DNA of 39,054 bases, from positions 1-39,054 of the forward strand of contig JADLAB010000075.1 of assembly GCA_020848455.1 (NCBI GenBank). The letters are read 5' to 3'. This document shows positions 1-8,121 of this stretch, one piece after another (the first letter of the stretch is position 1; every line of letters begins with the position of its first letter). This DNA comes from Polyangiaceae bacterium (GTDB lineage Bacteria > Myxococcota_A > Polyangia > Polyangiales > Polyangiaceae). Below the pieces are notes generated by a model. It ran no database searches and had not been told where the DNA came from. It worked only from the letters and a program-made list of their open reading frames with translations. The translations under genes and the position numbers were made by a program.

Positions 1-67
1 GCGCACGTCGTGGCCGCGACGAGGCTCGCGTACCCGAGCGGTCGGGTCACGGCGACGCAGACGACGC

Positions 68-322
68 TCAGCTGTCGGCGTAGAGCATGAGCTGCTCGGA
101 GACTACCTGCTCGTTCACGCCCGTCGTCACGTACTCGCGCAGGCAGTCCGCCAGCGTGATCAGCATCTCGTCGACGCCCTTGTCCTCGATCAGCCGGCCG
201 AGCAGCCGACGCGCCTCGCGACTGTCGTCCTCGCGCAGGAAGGCACGCACCGTGTCCAACGTGATGTCGCCCTGGAAATCCAGGCAGATGTGCTCCAACA
301 GGTAGCGGATGAGTTCCTTCAC
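68..322 (-). CDS. Small hypothetical protein, 84 aa
   Basis: I do not recognise this protein. It is a short, acidic, probably alpha-helical polypeptide with no signal peptide or membrane segment, so it is likely cytoplasmic. It has two Cys (C13 and C60) that do not form a CxxC or haem motif. The GTG at 322 is preferred because GAGGG lies six bases upstream. An in-frame ATG at 349 would add nine residues but has a weaker ribosome site. The open frame continues far upstream only because GC-rich DNA lacks stops. It is 146 bases downstream of the multihaem cytochrome gene on the same strand, so it may be the last gene of that operon. Function unknown. Confidence 0.6.
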   Translation of the reverse strand: MKELIRYLLEHICLDFQGDITLDTVRAFLREDDSREARRLLGRLIEDKGVDEMLITLADCLREYVTTGVNEQVVSEQLMLYADS

Positions 323-468
323 GGTGTTCCCTCGACGGTCGGTCCGCATGGCTATACCCGCCGCCGACGCAAGCGCGCAAGCAGAATGGTGACCGCTCCG
401 CGACATCGCGGGCTTCGGCGGTTTCGCTGGGGGGGGGACGCATGGGTGGCTCCGGGACGGGGCTCGGC

Positions 469-1830
469 TCACCGGCAGCGGCCGAGCACCGCGGACCGCG
501 ATTCGTGGCACACGAGGCAGGGGCGGGGATTGCGGCGCAGGGCGCTCGCGCAGCTCGACTCGAAGCCGAGGGGGTGGGGGCTCGTGCCGCCGGCGCCGGG
601 CAGGCCCTTGCTCGCGTGGCACGAGGCGCAGTCGCGCTCCGTGTGGCACGAGACGCACGCGTTGAGGTTGCGCATCGCCTCGAAGGAGTGATGGCGCGCA
701 CCGCGGGTCGCACGGCTCCACTCCGCCTCCGGCGGATGGAAGCGCCGCCCGGCGCCACGGTTCGCGGCCGGGGCGTCCCGCGCGACGCCCACCCTGCGGT
801 GGCAGTCGCCGCAGAACGACTGGAGCTGGTGACAGCTCACGCAGCGCGGGCTGTCCTGGCGCGCCGCCTGGGCGTGCATCGAGAGCCAGTCGTTCGGGTG
901 CACCTGGCGAGGCCGCACCTTGCCGTCATGGCAGTCCGTGCAGAACGGGCTCGCGTGACAGCTGCCGCACATCGCGCTGTTCGCGGCGGCCACGGGCTGG
1001 TGTCGCGCGATCCAGTCGGGGCCGTGATCGGCGCCGTGCAGCCAGTGCGGCGGCTCGAGCTTGCCCGTCGGGAAGGCCGTGCGCAGCAGGCCGTTCGGCT
1101 CCGTGAGGTGGCACACCGTGCAGTCGCCGCGCGCGTCGCCGGCCGCGGCGCCGCTGAGGGCGTGGCAGGTGAAGCAGCCCGCCATGCGGGGCAGCTGGTC
1201 GCGCGTCGCGAGCTCGAGCTCGTCCACGGCGCCGTGGCACTGCGGGCAGCCGATGTTGCGGGCCAGGTGCTTCTTGTGGGGGAAGCGCAGGTTGGGCTCG
1301 GGCCACACGCTGAGCGCGACGACCCCCTCCACGCCGGCGTCCTCGCCGAGGTGGCAGAAGGCGCACTGGCCGTTCGGATCGGTGCCCGCCTTCACCGCGG
1401 CGAGATTCGAGTGGTTGCAGTCGTGGCAGCCGTCGCAGGTCTCGGGGCTCGGTAGATTGCGATCCTTCGCGGCCTCGCTCTCGTAGACGCCGGCGTGGCA
1501 GGCACGGCAGCTCAGCTTCAGCTGCTTGACGTGCCAGCCGTGATTGAAGCGGATCGCGATCGTCTGGGGCGGGAAGACCTCGTCGCTCGGCACCGGCGTG
1601 GCCGCCACGCCCGGGGGCATCCACGCCGCCGGGACCTCCGCGTCCTCGAACAGGGGGTAGAGCCCGTGCCCGGCCCCGCGCGGGCTCGCGTCCGACGGCG
1701 CCGGCGCCGGCGCGGCGCTCGCAGCGGGCTCGGTCGGCTCGCCCGCGCGCGCGCTCGCCAGCGCGCCGGCGAGCGCCGCCAAGCAGACGGCGAGCGCGAT
1801 CCAGCCGGGGAGCAGGCTCCGACTCCTCAT
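469..1830 (-). CDS. Exported multihaem c-type cytochrome, 13 CxxCH motifs
   Basis: This 453-residue protein begins with a signal peptide (charged MRSRS, hydrophobic core about 10-27), then an Ala/Pro-rich linker to about residue 50. It carries thirteen CxxCH haem c sites, with first Cys at about 108, 132, 156, 195, 219, 237, 288, 297, 330, 340, 392, 401 and 438. Many extra His residues could serve as distal ligands. It is predicted to be a periplasmic electron-transfer protein. Its ATG overlaps the TGA of the upstream beta-barrel gene (ATGA, four bases), which implies translational coupling. A secreted multihaem cytochrome paired with an outer-membrane barrel is the arrangement of porin-cytochrome conduits such as MtrAB, although MtrA has ten haems. 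The haem count and export signal are clear. The conduit role is inferred, and a role in nitrogen or sulfur oxyanion reduction cannot be excluded. Confidence 0.93.
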   Translation of the reverse strand: MRSRSLLPGWIALAVCLAALAGALASARAGEPTEPAASAAPAPAPSDASPRGAGHGLYPLFEDAEVPAAWMPPGVAATPVPSDEVFPPQTIAIRFNHGWHVKQLKLSCRACHAGVYESEAAKDRNLPSPETCDGCHDCNHSNLAAVKAGTDPNGQCAFCHLGEDAGVEGVVALSVWPEPNLRFPHKKHLARNIGCPQCHGAVDELELATRDQLPRMAGCFTCHALSGAAAGDARGDCTVCHLTEPNGLLRTAFPTGKLEPPHWLHGADHGPDWIARHQPVAAANSAMCGSCHASPFCTDCHDGKVRPRQVHPNDWLSMHAQAARQDSPRCVSCHQLQSFCGDCHRRVGVARDAPAANRGAGRRFHPPEAEWSRATRGARHHSFEAMRNLNACVSCHTERDCASCHASKGLPGAGGTSPHPLGFESSCASALRRNPRPCLVCHESRSAVLGRCR

Positions 1831-3392
1831 GGCGACACCTCGGCGCGGAAGCTCAGCGAGCCGAGCAACCGGAACCGCTGGCCCACGAGTCGGTTCAGGT
1901 CGTGCTCCCACTCGACGCGCGCTCGCACGAAATCGGCGGGTGCGAGCTCGGGCGCGACCACGTAGCCGAAGCTCGTCGCGTCGCGGTGCGTGCGCAACGG
2001 ATCGCTCCAGCCGTACACCGACGTGCCTGCGGCCAGCCAGACGTGGTCGGGGACGAGCTCCTGCGCCACGGTCACGTCCGCTCCGCCGCGGCGGCCGCGG
2101 TTCTGCGCCACCTCGCCGAAGCCGGTCTCGACGCCGCCGTGCACGCGCACCTGTCCGGTACCCCACGCGTAGCGCGCGCCCACGTCGGTGACCAGATCGG
2201 GCGCGATGCTCGTGCTGTCGGCGCCGCGATACGCGGCCGGATCGCCCTCCGCCATCCACAGCCGCGCGCCCCCGGACACGGTCACGTCCAGATGCTCCAC
2301 CGGGCGCAACGCCACGCGGGCGAGCGTCGTCGTGATGCCGTCGTGGGTGAACCAGTTCCAGATCGAGTCGAGGTCGAAGGTCGGAACGAAGTAATCGACC
2401 TCGGCTCCGAGCGTGACCGGCTCGCCGACGTGGAACTCGAGGGCGCCGTAGGCCCGGCTCACGACGCCGGTGCCCACGTCGTAGACGAAGCCGCCCTTGG
2501 CGCCGCCGATCTCGGGAAGGAACGCCGAGCCCGCGTAGCCGAGGCGCTCCGAAGACAGGCGCAGTCCCTCGACCTGTGGGTAGCCGCCGCCCTCGTGCGC
2601 CGGGAACTGCCGCGTGAAAGCCGCGCCCGTCGACCAGACGCGGCGGTAGTCGAAGCGCCCGTGGATCCAGTTCGGTCCCGCGCTCTCGACGGCGAAGCCG
2701 ACGGCCGGTGCCGGGGCCGCGTACTGGTACGACGGGAAATCCGCGGCGAGATCGCCTTCGAGATCGCCGTGGGAGCCGCGCCAGACGCCGGGGCGCTCGA
2801 AGCGCGGGCTCGACAGCGGCAGTCCGCCGCGCTGCTCGAGCCCACCGTAGACCTCTGCCTGAACGTAGAACGGCGTCGTGAGCCGCAGCAGCGCGCCGTC
2901 GAAGGACCACCACCCGAGCACGTCGGTCACGTACTGCCGCCCGACGCGGAAGCCGAACCACCCGCCCCCGAGATCGCGCCCCTCGACGTAGCCGTACATG
3001 AGATCGACCGGCGCGTACGCCATACCCGGGACGTAGAGCGTCGGGTCGTCGGCGTAGTCGGTCTCACCCGCTCGATACCCGAAGTCGGTGTCCACCCGCA
3101 TGCGCAGCGCGACCGAGTAGTCGGCCTCGAGCGGCCGGGCCTCGCCCTGCAGGTTGTAGGCCGCGAACCCGAGCACGGCACCGAAGCGCTTGCGCCCGAG
3201 CAGGACGTCGCCCCACGGGCCGGCCACGTCGTACCCCTGTGCAAACACGTCGCCGTCGATCTCGAAGTCCACGCCGAGCGCCATCCGCGGCGTGCTCGCG
3301 AGCGCGAGTGCGGCGACGGTCGCCCACGGCCGCACGCTTCGCCAGGCGCTGCTCCGCGCCGCCGCTCGCTCGCGCGAGGCCTCTCCCAGCAT
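1827..3392 (-). CDS. Outer-membrane beta-barrel, probable porin partner of the multihaem cytochrome
   Basis: This is a 521-residue protein. An Arg-rich start and a hydrophobic stretch at about 22-33 form a signal peptide ending near residue 40. The mature part is dominated by alternating aromatic and polar strands, many Gly/Tyr/Trp turns, and repeated pairs of the 'RVGRQYV' and 'LGAEVDYF' kind, typical of a large transmembrane barrel. The ATG at 3392 has AGGAT about nine bases upstream. An internal GTG at residue 20 would also leave a signal peptide. No haem motif and no CxxC are visible. It is shorter than I recall for MtrB-type porins, and the last residues (AEVSP) lack the usual terminal Phe. 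The four-base overlap with the 13-haem cytochrome gene is the main reason to see it as the sheath of an electron conduit. The barrel call is firm; the pairing is inferred. Confidence 0.82.
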   Translation of the reverse strand: MLGEASRERAAARSSAWRSVRPWATVAALALASTPRMALGVDFEIDGDVFAQGYDVAGPWGDVLLGRKRFGAVLGFAAYNLQGEARPLEADYSVALRMRVDTDFGYRAGETDYADDPTLYVPGMAYAPVDLMYGYVEGRDLGGGWFGFRVGRQYVTDVLGWWSFDGALLRLTTPFYVQAEVYGGLEQRGGLPLSSPRFERPGVWRGSHGDLEGDLAADFPSYQYAAPAPAVGFAVESAGPNWIHGRFDYRRVWSTGAAFTRQFPAHEGGGYPQVEGLRLSSERLGYAGSAFLPEIGGAKGGFVYDVGTGVVSRAYGALEFHVGEPVTLGAEVDYFVPTFDLDSIWNWFTHDGITTTLARVALRPVEHLDVTVSGGARLWMAEGDPAAYRGADSTSIAPDLVTDVGARYAWGTGQVRVHGGVETGFGEVAQNRGRRGGADVTVAQELVPDHVWLAAGTSVYGWSDPLRTHRDATSFGYVVAPELAPADFVRARVEWEHDLNRLVGQRFRLLGSLSFRAEVSP

Positions 3393-3445
3393 CGGCGGCA
3401 ATCCTAGAGGCGCGCGCGGGGCACCGCAACACGCTTGGCTGCCGC

Positions 3446-4279
3446 TCACTCGAAGGGCGAGCGCGGGCTCCGCACGACCTTGCCGTCGGCGCCGAGGCGG
3501 AAATCGCGCGAATCGCCGAGCGCCGCCGCGAAGGCACGGCGCAGGGGCTCCGGCACCACCCAGCCGAGGCGCATGAACCCCTCGGCGATCTTGTTCTTGA
3601 TGCGGACGCTCTCCTCGCGCACGGCGAGCTCGACCAGCGCGGCGAGCGAGGTCGTGCTCGCCTGCTTGAAGATGGTGTCGACCGCGTGGAAGCGCACGGT
3701 CTCGTTGGAGTCGTCGAGGTAGACGCCGACCGCCTCCCGAACCGCGTCGCTCTTCAGCTCCTCGAGGGCGGTGATGAGGTTCACCTTCGGCTCGACGTTG
3801 CGTGTGTACTCGGTGTCGAAGGAGGACAGCATGCCGAGCAGCTCCGCCTCGTAGGCGGCGTCGTCGAGCAGCTCGCGCAGGACCCGCAACGGCGAGTTCA
3901 GACTCTCCGCCCGCTTGCAGAACTCGCGCACGACGCTCACCACGGCCGCGCGCTGCGCCTCGCGCTCTTCGTCGCTCAGGCTCCCGCCGTTCGGACCACC
4001 GCGGCCGACGTCGACGATGCCGTCGAACGCGATGGCCCGCTCCTCCTGGTCCGTGATCGAAGGGTCGATGGTGAACGTGAAGCGCTTCAGCAGCGCGGCG
4101 GCGGCCTCCGGCGTGCCGATGGCGCACAGCTGGCGGATGGCTTGCTCGCGGTCGTACGCCTGCGCGCGCTTGTCCGTCGCGGTCTTGGCCGCGGAGGCGA
4201 GCTTCTTGTCGACGGGCGCTGCATCGTCCGCCCTGGGCGGCGGCGTGCTCTTCTTGCGAAACAGGTCGAAGACACCCAC
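3446..4279 (-). CDS. HEAT-repeat-like protein, 277 aa
   Basis: The protein starts 'MGVFDLFRKK', has a short Pro/Lys-rich linker to about residue 35, and then a series of amphipathic helical pairs. In this part, phrases such as 'REQAIRQLCAIGTPEAAAALLKR' (written here as a pattern: paired helices around Gly-Thr-Pro) and 'SNETVRFHAVDTIF' resemble HEAT or PBS-lyase-type repeats. There is no signal peptide or membrane segment, so it is likely a cytoplasmic scaffold. The start is GTG at 4279, with only a weak GAGA upstream. It ends 53 bases before the outer-membrane barrel gene on the same strand, so it may head the operon that carries the barrel and the cytochrome. The fold class is fairly sure; the binding partner is unknown. 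Confidence 0.72.
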   Translation of the reverse strand: MGVFDLFRKKSTPPPRADDAAPVDKKLASAAKTATDKRAQAYDREQAIRQLCAIGTPEAAAALLKRFTFTIDPSITDQEERAIAFDGIVDVGRGGPNGGSLSDEEREAQRAAVVSVVREFCKRAESLNSPLRVLRELLDDAAYEAELLGMLSSFDTEYTRNVEPKVNLITALEELKSDAVREAVGVYLDDSNETVRFHAVDTIFKQASTTSLAALVELAVREESVRIKNKIAEGFMRLGWVVPEPLRRAFAAALGDSRDFRLGADGKVVRSPRSPFE

Positions 4280-4435
4280 GGAAGGTCTCTGCTTGCGCGC
4301 CGCGCGCGCGGTTCACTCATCGCGTCGAGGAGCGCCGCGCGCCCTTCGGCCAGCCAGGAACCGTCGAGCGCGGGCGGTCATTCCCGCGCGCGGCCGGCGT
4401 GGCCTGCGGATCGGCGTTCGCGTGCAGGCGACCGC

Positions 4436-5302
4436 TCAATCCGAGATCTCGATCTCCGGCGGCAGCTGCACGCTCACGTAGATGCTGACCATGCTCGTCA
4501 TGTGCCACTTGCGGTCGTTGCTGTCGACCTTGTTGTCCGGGAAGTTGTCTTCCTCGCTCGCCACGTCGAAGCCCGACGTGTTGTAGGACAGCGGCGTCAC
4601 GCGGAACTCGGTCCCGAAGCCGACCATGTCGGCCGGGTAGAAGTTGAGCCCGATCCCGAAGCTCGGCGCCGCGGTGACACGCGAGGCCAGCTCGAAGCTG
4701 GCGGCATCGCTGCACAGGATCTGGCCGTCGCCACCGCACTCCTGCCGCTCCTGGACGCCGACGATGGCGGGACCGAGGAAGAGGTTGATGTCGGTGTCCA
4801 TGAACAGCGCGGAGAACAGCGACACCTTGCCGCGGAAGGGCACGAAGGTGAGCTGCGGCACGAGCATCCACTGGACGCGACCGAGTTGCTTGTCGGCCAG
4901 GCAATCCTCGCCGCGGCAGAGGTTGACGGCCGTGAGGCGGCAGGCGGGGGAGTAGGGATTGTCGGCGCAGCTGCGGCCGTCGATCGCCTTCTCTTGGAGC
5001 TCGTCCGAGAGTCCCGCGTTGTACGAGAACGACGGACCACCGAACAGCCCGAGCCCGAACCAATCCGTGAAGTGGTAGGTGGCGCGCAGCGACGGCATGA
5101 TGTGCCGGCGGTACTCGTCGAGCAGCGTGAAGGACGCGGTCGGAGCGAGCTCGAAGCGCGAGTCGCGGTGCAAGCGCAGGCGGCGATAGGCCGGCGCTCC
5201 GGCGAGCGGTCCGGTGATCTGAACTTCCTGGGCCTGCGCCTCCGTGGAGAGTGCAGCCACTGCAGCGAGCGCAGCCAAGCCTACCGTAACAACTCGTCGC
5301 AT
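4436..5302 (-). CDS. Small outer-membrane beta-barrel, GltA/GltB-like
   Basis: This 288-residue protein has a clear signal peptide cleaved after about residue 24 (...TEAQA|QEV). Barrel strands follow, with phrases such as 'YHFTDWFGLGLFGG', 'LTFVPFRGKVSLF' and 'DINLFLGPAIVG'. It contains several Cys in extracellular-loop-like stretches ('SCADN', 'ACRLTAVNLCRGEDC', 'ECGGDGQILC'), probably disulphide-linked. The ATG at 5302 is chosen over upstream starts because it opens the signal peptide and has GGGGA eight bases before it. It lies 62 bases downstream of a related barrel gene. Myxobacteria carry families of such 'outer membrane beta-barrel domain' proteins, and GltA and GltB are a tandem pair of about this size. 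The Glt assignment rests on the pair and on the glt-like genes elsewhere in the window. Confidence 0.8.
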   Translation of the reverse strand: MRRVVTVGLAALAAVAALSTEAQAQEVQITGPLAGAPAYRRLRLHRDSRFELAPTASFTLLDEYRRHIMPSLRATYHFTDWFGLGLFGGPSFSYNAGLSDELQEKAIDGRSCADNPYSPACRLTAVNLCRGEDCLADKQLGRVQWMLVPQLTFVPFRGKVSLFSALFMDTDINLFLGPAIVGVQERQECGGDGQILCSDAASFELASRVTAAPSFGIGLNFYPADMVGFGTEFRVTPLSYNTSGFDVASEEDNFPDNKVDSNDRKWHMTSMVSIYVSVQLPPEIEISD

Positions 5303-5364
5303 CGTGTGCGTCCCCGTCTTATGGCCGAGAGAGTTCGAGGCGTGTGGGGTAGTCATGCGTGCGC

Positions 5365-6351
5365 TCACTTGGGCTGCGTGTAGTCCCACGTGGGCGGGAG
5401 GAAGAGCGACAGGCCGAGCTGCGCCTGCACGTTGTTCGTGAACTGGCGGCTGTCCTGGAGCCAGGTCGTGTCGTCCTGGGACCGCGGCTTGCCCGCCGCG
5501 TCGAAGCCCGTGGCGATGGTGGGATTCTCGATACGATCGAAGAAGATGTAGTCACGAATCTCGAGGACGACAGCGAGGAACCGCGTGAACGCGATGCGCG
5601 TGCCGATGCCCGCGCCGAACGTGACCGTCGGCTCGAAGCTGAAGACGCGGTTGTCCGGGTCGATGACCGCGCGCGGTCGGGTCGAGATGGCGCCGACCCC
5701 GGCGGTCACGTAGAGGTCGTAGTGGAAGATGAACTCGCTGCCGCCCGCGAACTTGCCGTAGGCAGGCACGTACGTGAAGTTGGCGTTGGCGTTCCACTGG
5801 TACTCGGTGAGCGGCAGGCCGATGCGCGCGGCAGCGCCGGTCTCGAAGTTGAAATCGCTCTCCGAGTTGAGGCCAGCGTACACGTTGGCGTTGGCGCCGA
5901 CCGCGATGGCGTTCGTGATGTAGTAGTTGAACGCCACGCCGGGGCCGGGGTGCGCCACGAACTGGTCGTTCATGGTGAGCCCCCAGTACGGGTTGATCTC
6001 GAAGCGGCCGGCGCGCAGGAAGTAGATCTGCTGCACCGCGTACTTCTCTTCGTCGACCTCGCGCTCGGCCTGGGTCTTCGGGTCGAACTTGGGGCACGCG
6101 TCGGGATCGATCTTGCAGATCTCCGCCAGCCCTCCGCCGTCGTCGGGCTCCGTCGGGCCCTCGGGGCCTTCGCCCTCGCCCTCGCCCTCGCCCCCCTCGC
6201 CCTCGCCTTCACCGGCGGCGGCCTTGGGATCGCCCTTTTCGTCCGACGAAGCGCCCTTGGGATCCCCCTTCGGCTGCGCGTGGGCCGCTAGCGGAGCACA
6301 GATGAGTGCCAATCCCAGGAGCAGCCCTGCCGTCGCGTGGTGTCTCGCCAT
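5365..6351 (-). CDS. Small outer-membrane beta-barrel with acidic Gly-Glu linker, GltA/GltB-like
   Basis: This 328-residue protein has a signal peptide (...LAAHAQ, about residue 25) and then a low-complexity Lys/Gly/Glu region of about 50 residues containing a run of Gly-Glu dipeptides. A two-Cys segment (CKIDPDAC) precedes the barrel of roughly 220 residues. It aligns by eye with its downstream neighbour: 'FTYVPAYGKF' matches 'LTFVPFRGKV', each followed by a D-x-x-x-x-x-G-x-G-strand. The two are therefore diverged tandem paralogues, as GltA and GltB are in M. xanthus. A sigma70-like promoter lies about 90 bases upstream. No strong ribosome site is visible at ATG 6351; the nearest is a GGAG twelve bases before it. 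It is predicted to be an integral outer-membrane protein of a Glt-like complex. The barrel is sure; the Glt role is probable. Confidence 0.8.
   Translation of the reverse strand: MARHHATAGLLLGLALICAPLAAHAQPKGDPKGASSDEKGDPKAAAGEGEGEGGEGEGEGEGPEGPTEPDDGGGLAEICKIDPDACPKFDPKTQAEREVDEEKYAVQQIYFLRAGRFEINPYWGLTMNDQFVAHPGPGVAFNYYITNAIAVGANANVYAGLNSESDFNFETGAAARIGLPLTEYQWNANANFTYVPAYGKFAGGSEFIFHYDLYVTAGVGAISTRPRAVIDPDNRVFSFEPTVTFGAGIGTRIAFTRFLAVVLEIRDYIFFDRIENPTIATGFDAAGKPRSQDDTTWLQDSRQFTNNVQAQLGLSLFLPPTWDYTQPK
6168..6210 (-). repeat. Hexanucleotide microsatellite encoding Gly-Glu repeats
   Basis: On the coding (minus) strand a GGCGAG unit is repeated about seven times with small interruptions. It encodes the Gly-Glu run in the linker of the upstream GltA/B-like barrel. 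Length changes would stay in frame, so linker length could vary without inactivating the protein. Confidence 0.8.
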
Positions 6352-6440
6352 CGTGATTTGCAGCTCCGTCTATTCTTCGCGTGGAGTTCGCCAAGACCCG
6401 GTTTTTACTCAGGAAAATGGCGTTCCCCGGAAGTCGGTGG

Positions 6441-6470
6441 ACTATAACATGCACGATTTCGGCTTATCAA
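6441..6470 (-). promoter_or_regulatory. Sigma70-type promoter for the tandem barrel genes
   Basis: Read on the minus strand there is TTGATA (6470-6465), an 18-base spacer, and TATAGT (6446-6441). Each hexamer is five of six to consensus. It sits in a locally AT-rich stretch (about 6400-6480) of an otherwise GC-rich window, between the ftsY stop and the first barrel gene. Predicted initiation is near 6434, giving a leader of roughly 80 bases. Confidence 0.6.
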
Positions 6471-6511
6471 CCGAATTCCAGTGAAGCGTCCAGCCCCGTC
6501 AAGGACGGCAC

Positions 6512-7999
6512 TCAGGCGGCCGCGGCGGCGTCGTCGCCTTGACCGAGCATCGCCTCGACGAATTCCTCGGCGTCGAAGTCCCGCAGATCCTCGGGGCGCT
6601 CGCCCACGCCAATGTAGCGCACGGCCAGATCGTGCTCGGCCGCGATCGCCAGAACGACCCCGCCCTTCGCGGTCCCGTCGAGCTTGGTCAGCACGATGCC
6701 GGAGAGCGGCAGCGCCTCCTTGAACATCGCTGCCTGCTGCAGCGCGTTCTGGCCGTTGGTGCCGTCGACGACCAGCAGCGTCTCGTGGGGTGCTCCGGGA
6801 AGCGCCTTCGTGACGGTGCGCGCCACCTTCTTCAGCTCGTCCATCAGGTTGGATTTCGTGTGGAGCCGGCCCGCCGTGTCGACGAGCACCACGTCGGCGC
6901 CGCTCTTGACGGCGTGCGAGACCGCGTCGAAGGCGACCGCCGCCGGGTCCGCGCCGTCCTTGCCCGCGAACACCTCGCAGCCGACGCGCTCGCCCCAGAT
7001 CTTGAGCTGGTCGACGGCAGCCGCGCGGAACGTGTCTCCGGCCACCAGCATCACCTTGCGGCCCTGGGCCGTGAGCTTGGTGGCGAGCTTGCCGATCGTC
7101 GTCGTCTTGCCGCTGCCGTTGACGCCCACCATGAGCACCACGGTCGGGCGCCCGTGGTGGCGGATGCCGCCCTCGCCGCTGCGCACCACCTCGGTCGCGC
7201 GCTCGCGGAGGGCCCCCCAGACGCGGTCCGGATCGCGGAACTCGTTCTTCTCGAGCCGTTCGCGCAGGTCGCCGATGAGGAGCGCGCTCGTCTTGACACC
7301 GACGTCCGAGGTGAGGAGCACCTCTTCCATCTGCTCGACCAGGGCCGGATCGATCTCGCGCTTGCCGACGAACAAGGCCTTCAGGCGCCCGAACAAGCCG
7401 GTGCTCTGGCGCACCTTGGCGAGGCCCTTGCGCAGGCCGGCCACGTCGCGCTCGCGCTTGCGAGCCGGTGCCGGTGGCGGCCTCGGCGTGCTCGGAGGCG
7501 CGGGCGCTTCCTCGATCGATACCTCGCTCTCGGCCTCCTCGACCTCGGCGGGTCTTCGTCCGGACGCTGGCGTGGGCGCGACCTCGACGGAGGGGGCCTC
7601 TTTCTTCGGCTCCGCAGGCGCGCCGAGACCGAGCACGGTCCTCTGGACCTTGGCCGGCCCCTTGCCCTCTTCGTCTGCCTCGGGCTTGCGCGCGGCCCGC
7701 TCGCCGGCCTTCCCCTCGCCGCGAGGCTTGTCGCCCGCGCGGCCGGCCGCCTCGGCCTTCTCGCCCGCGGCCTCGCGCGCCGCTGGGAGCTTGTCCTTCT
7801 TCGGTGCTGCGCGGCCGCCCGCTTCGTCCCGATCCTCCGGCAGCTCGGGGAGCTGCGGCTTGGACCGCATGACGAAGTAGAGCAGGGCGAGCAGCACCAC
7901 CCCTACGATGACAGCGATAGCGATTCCCACGGTCCCGTTCTCGTCGCCCGTCGGAGCGGCGCCCGCGTCTCGCGCGGCCAGCCATCGCCCTGCGAGCAT
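6512..7999 (-). CDS. ftsY: Signal recognition particle receptor FtsY
   Basis: FtsY is the SRP receptor GTPase that docks ribosome-SRP complexes at the inner membrane. This 495-residue copy has an N-terminal transmembrane helix (about 23-43), then a Lys/Glu/Ala/Pro-rich linker of roughly 140 residues, then the NG domain. GTPase motifs are complete: P-loop GVNGSGKTTT at about 290, DTFRAAA, DTAGR at about 374, TKLDG at about 438, and GVGERPEDLRDF near the C-terminus. The helical N domain ('LFGRLKALF', 'LLTSDVGVKT') precedes the P-loop. The transmembrane anchor differs from E. coli FtsY, which binds the membrane through amphipathic segments. ATG 7999 has GGAGGA about ten bases upstream. The gene follows three same-strand genes and precedes the barrel pair, which has its own promoter. 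Confidence 0.98.
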   Translation of the reverse strand: MLAGRWLAARDAGAAPTGDENGTVGIAIAVIVGVVLLALLYFVMRSKPQLPELPEDRDEAGGRAAPKKDKLPAAREAAGEKAEAAGRAGDKPRGEGKAGERAARKPEADEEGKGPAKVQRTVLGLGAPAEPKKEAPSVEVAPTPASGRRPAEVEEAESEVSIEEAPAPPSTPRPPPAPARKRERDVAGLRKGLAKVRQSTGLFGRLKALFVGKREIDPALVEQMEEVLLTSDVGVKTSALLIGDLRERLEKNEFRDPDRVWGALRERATEVVRSGEGGIRHHGRPTVVLMVGVNGSGKTTTIGKLATKLTAQGRKVMLVAGDTFRAAAVDQLKIWGERVGCEVFAGKDGADPAAVAFDAVSHAVKSGADVVLVDTAGRLHTKSNLMDELKKVARTVTKALPGAPHETLLVVDGTNGQNALQQAAMFKEALPLSGIVLTKLDGTAKGGVVLAIAAEHDLAVRYIGVGERPEDLRDFDAEEFVEAMLGQGDDAAAAA

Positions 8000-8121
8000 T
8001 GCCGCGCCGTCCTCCGAGGACGGCGGGAGGCCAGTCGTCTACCGGGGATGGCCTTCAGAGTCAAAGGCCATGATGCGCACCACGGCCCGCGTGGGCAAGC
8101 CACGGCGCCGGCCGCGGCAGC

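Noticed and set aside
323-721. Upstream extension of the 84-aa protein frame
   Set aside because: The extension is basic and Pro/Arg-rich and runs over the 3' end of the cytochrome gene; the GTG at 322 with GAGGG is the better start.
3239-5383. A 714-codon plus-strand frame
   Set aside because: Antisense to the barrel, HEAT and outer-membrane genes, all of which have better coding signals; no recognisable domain.
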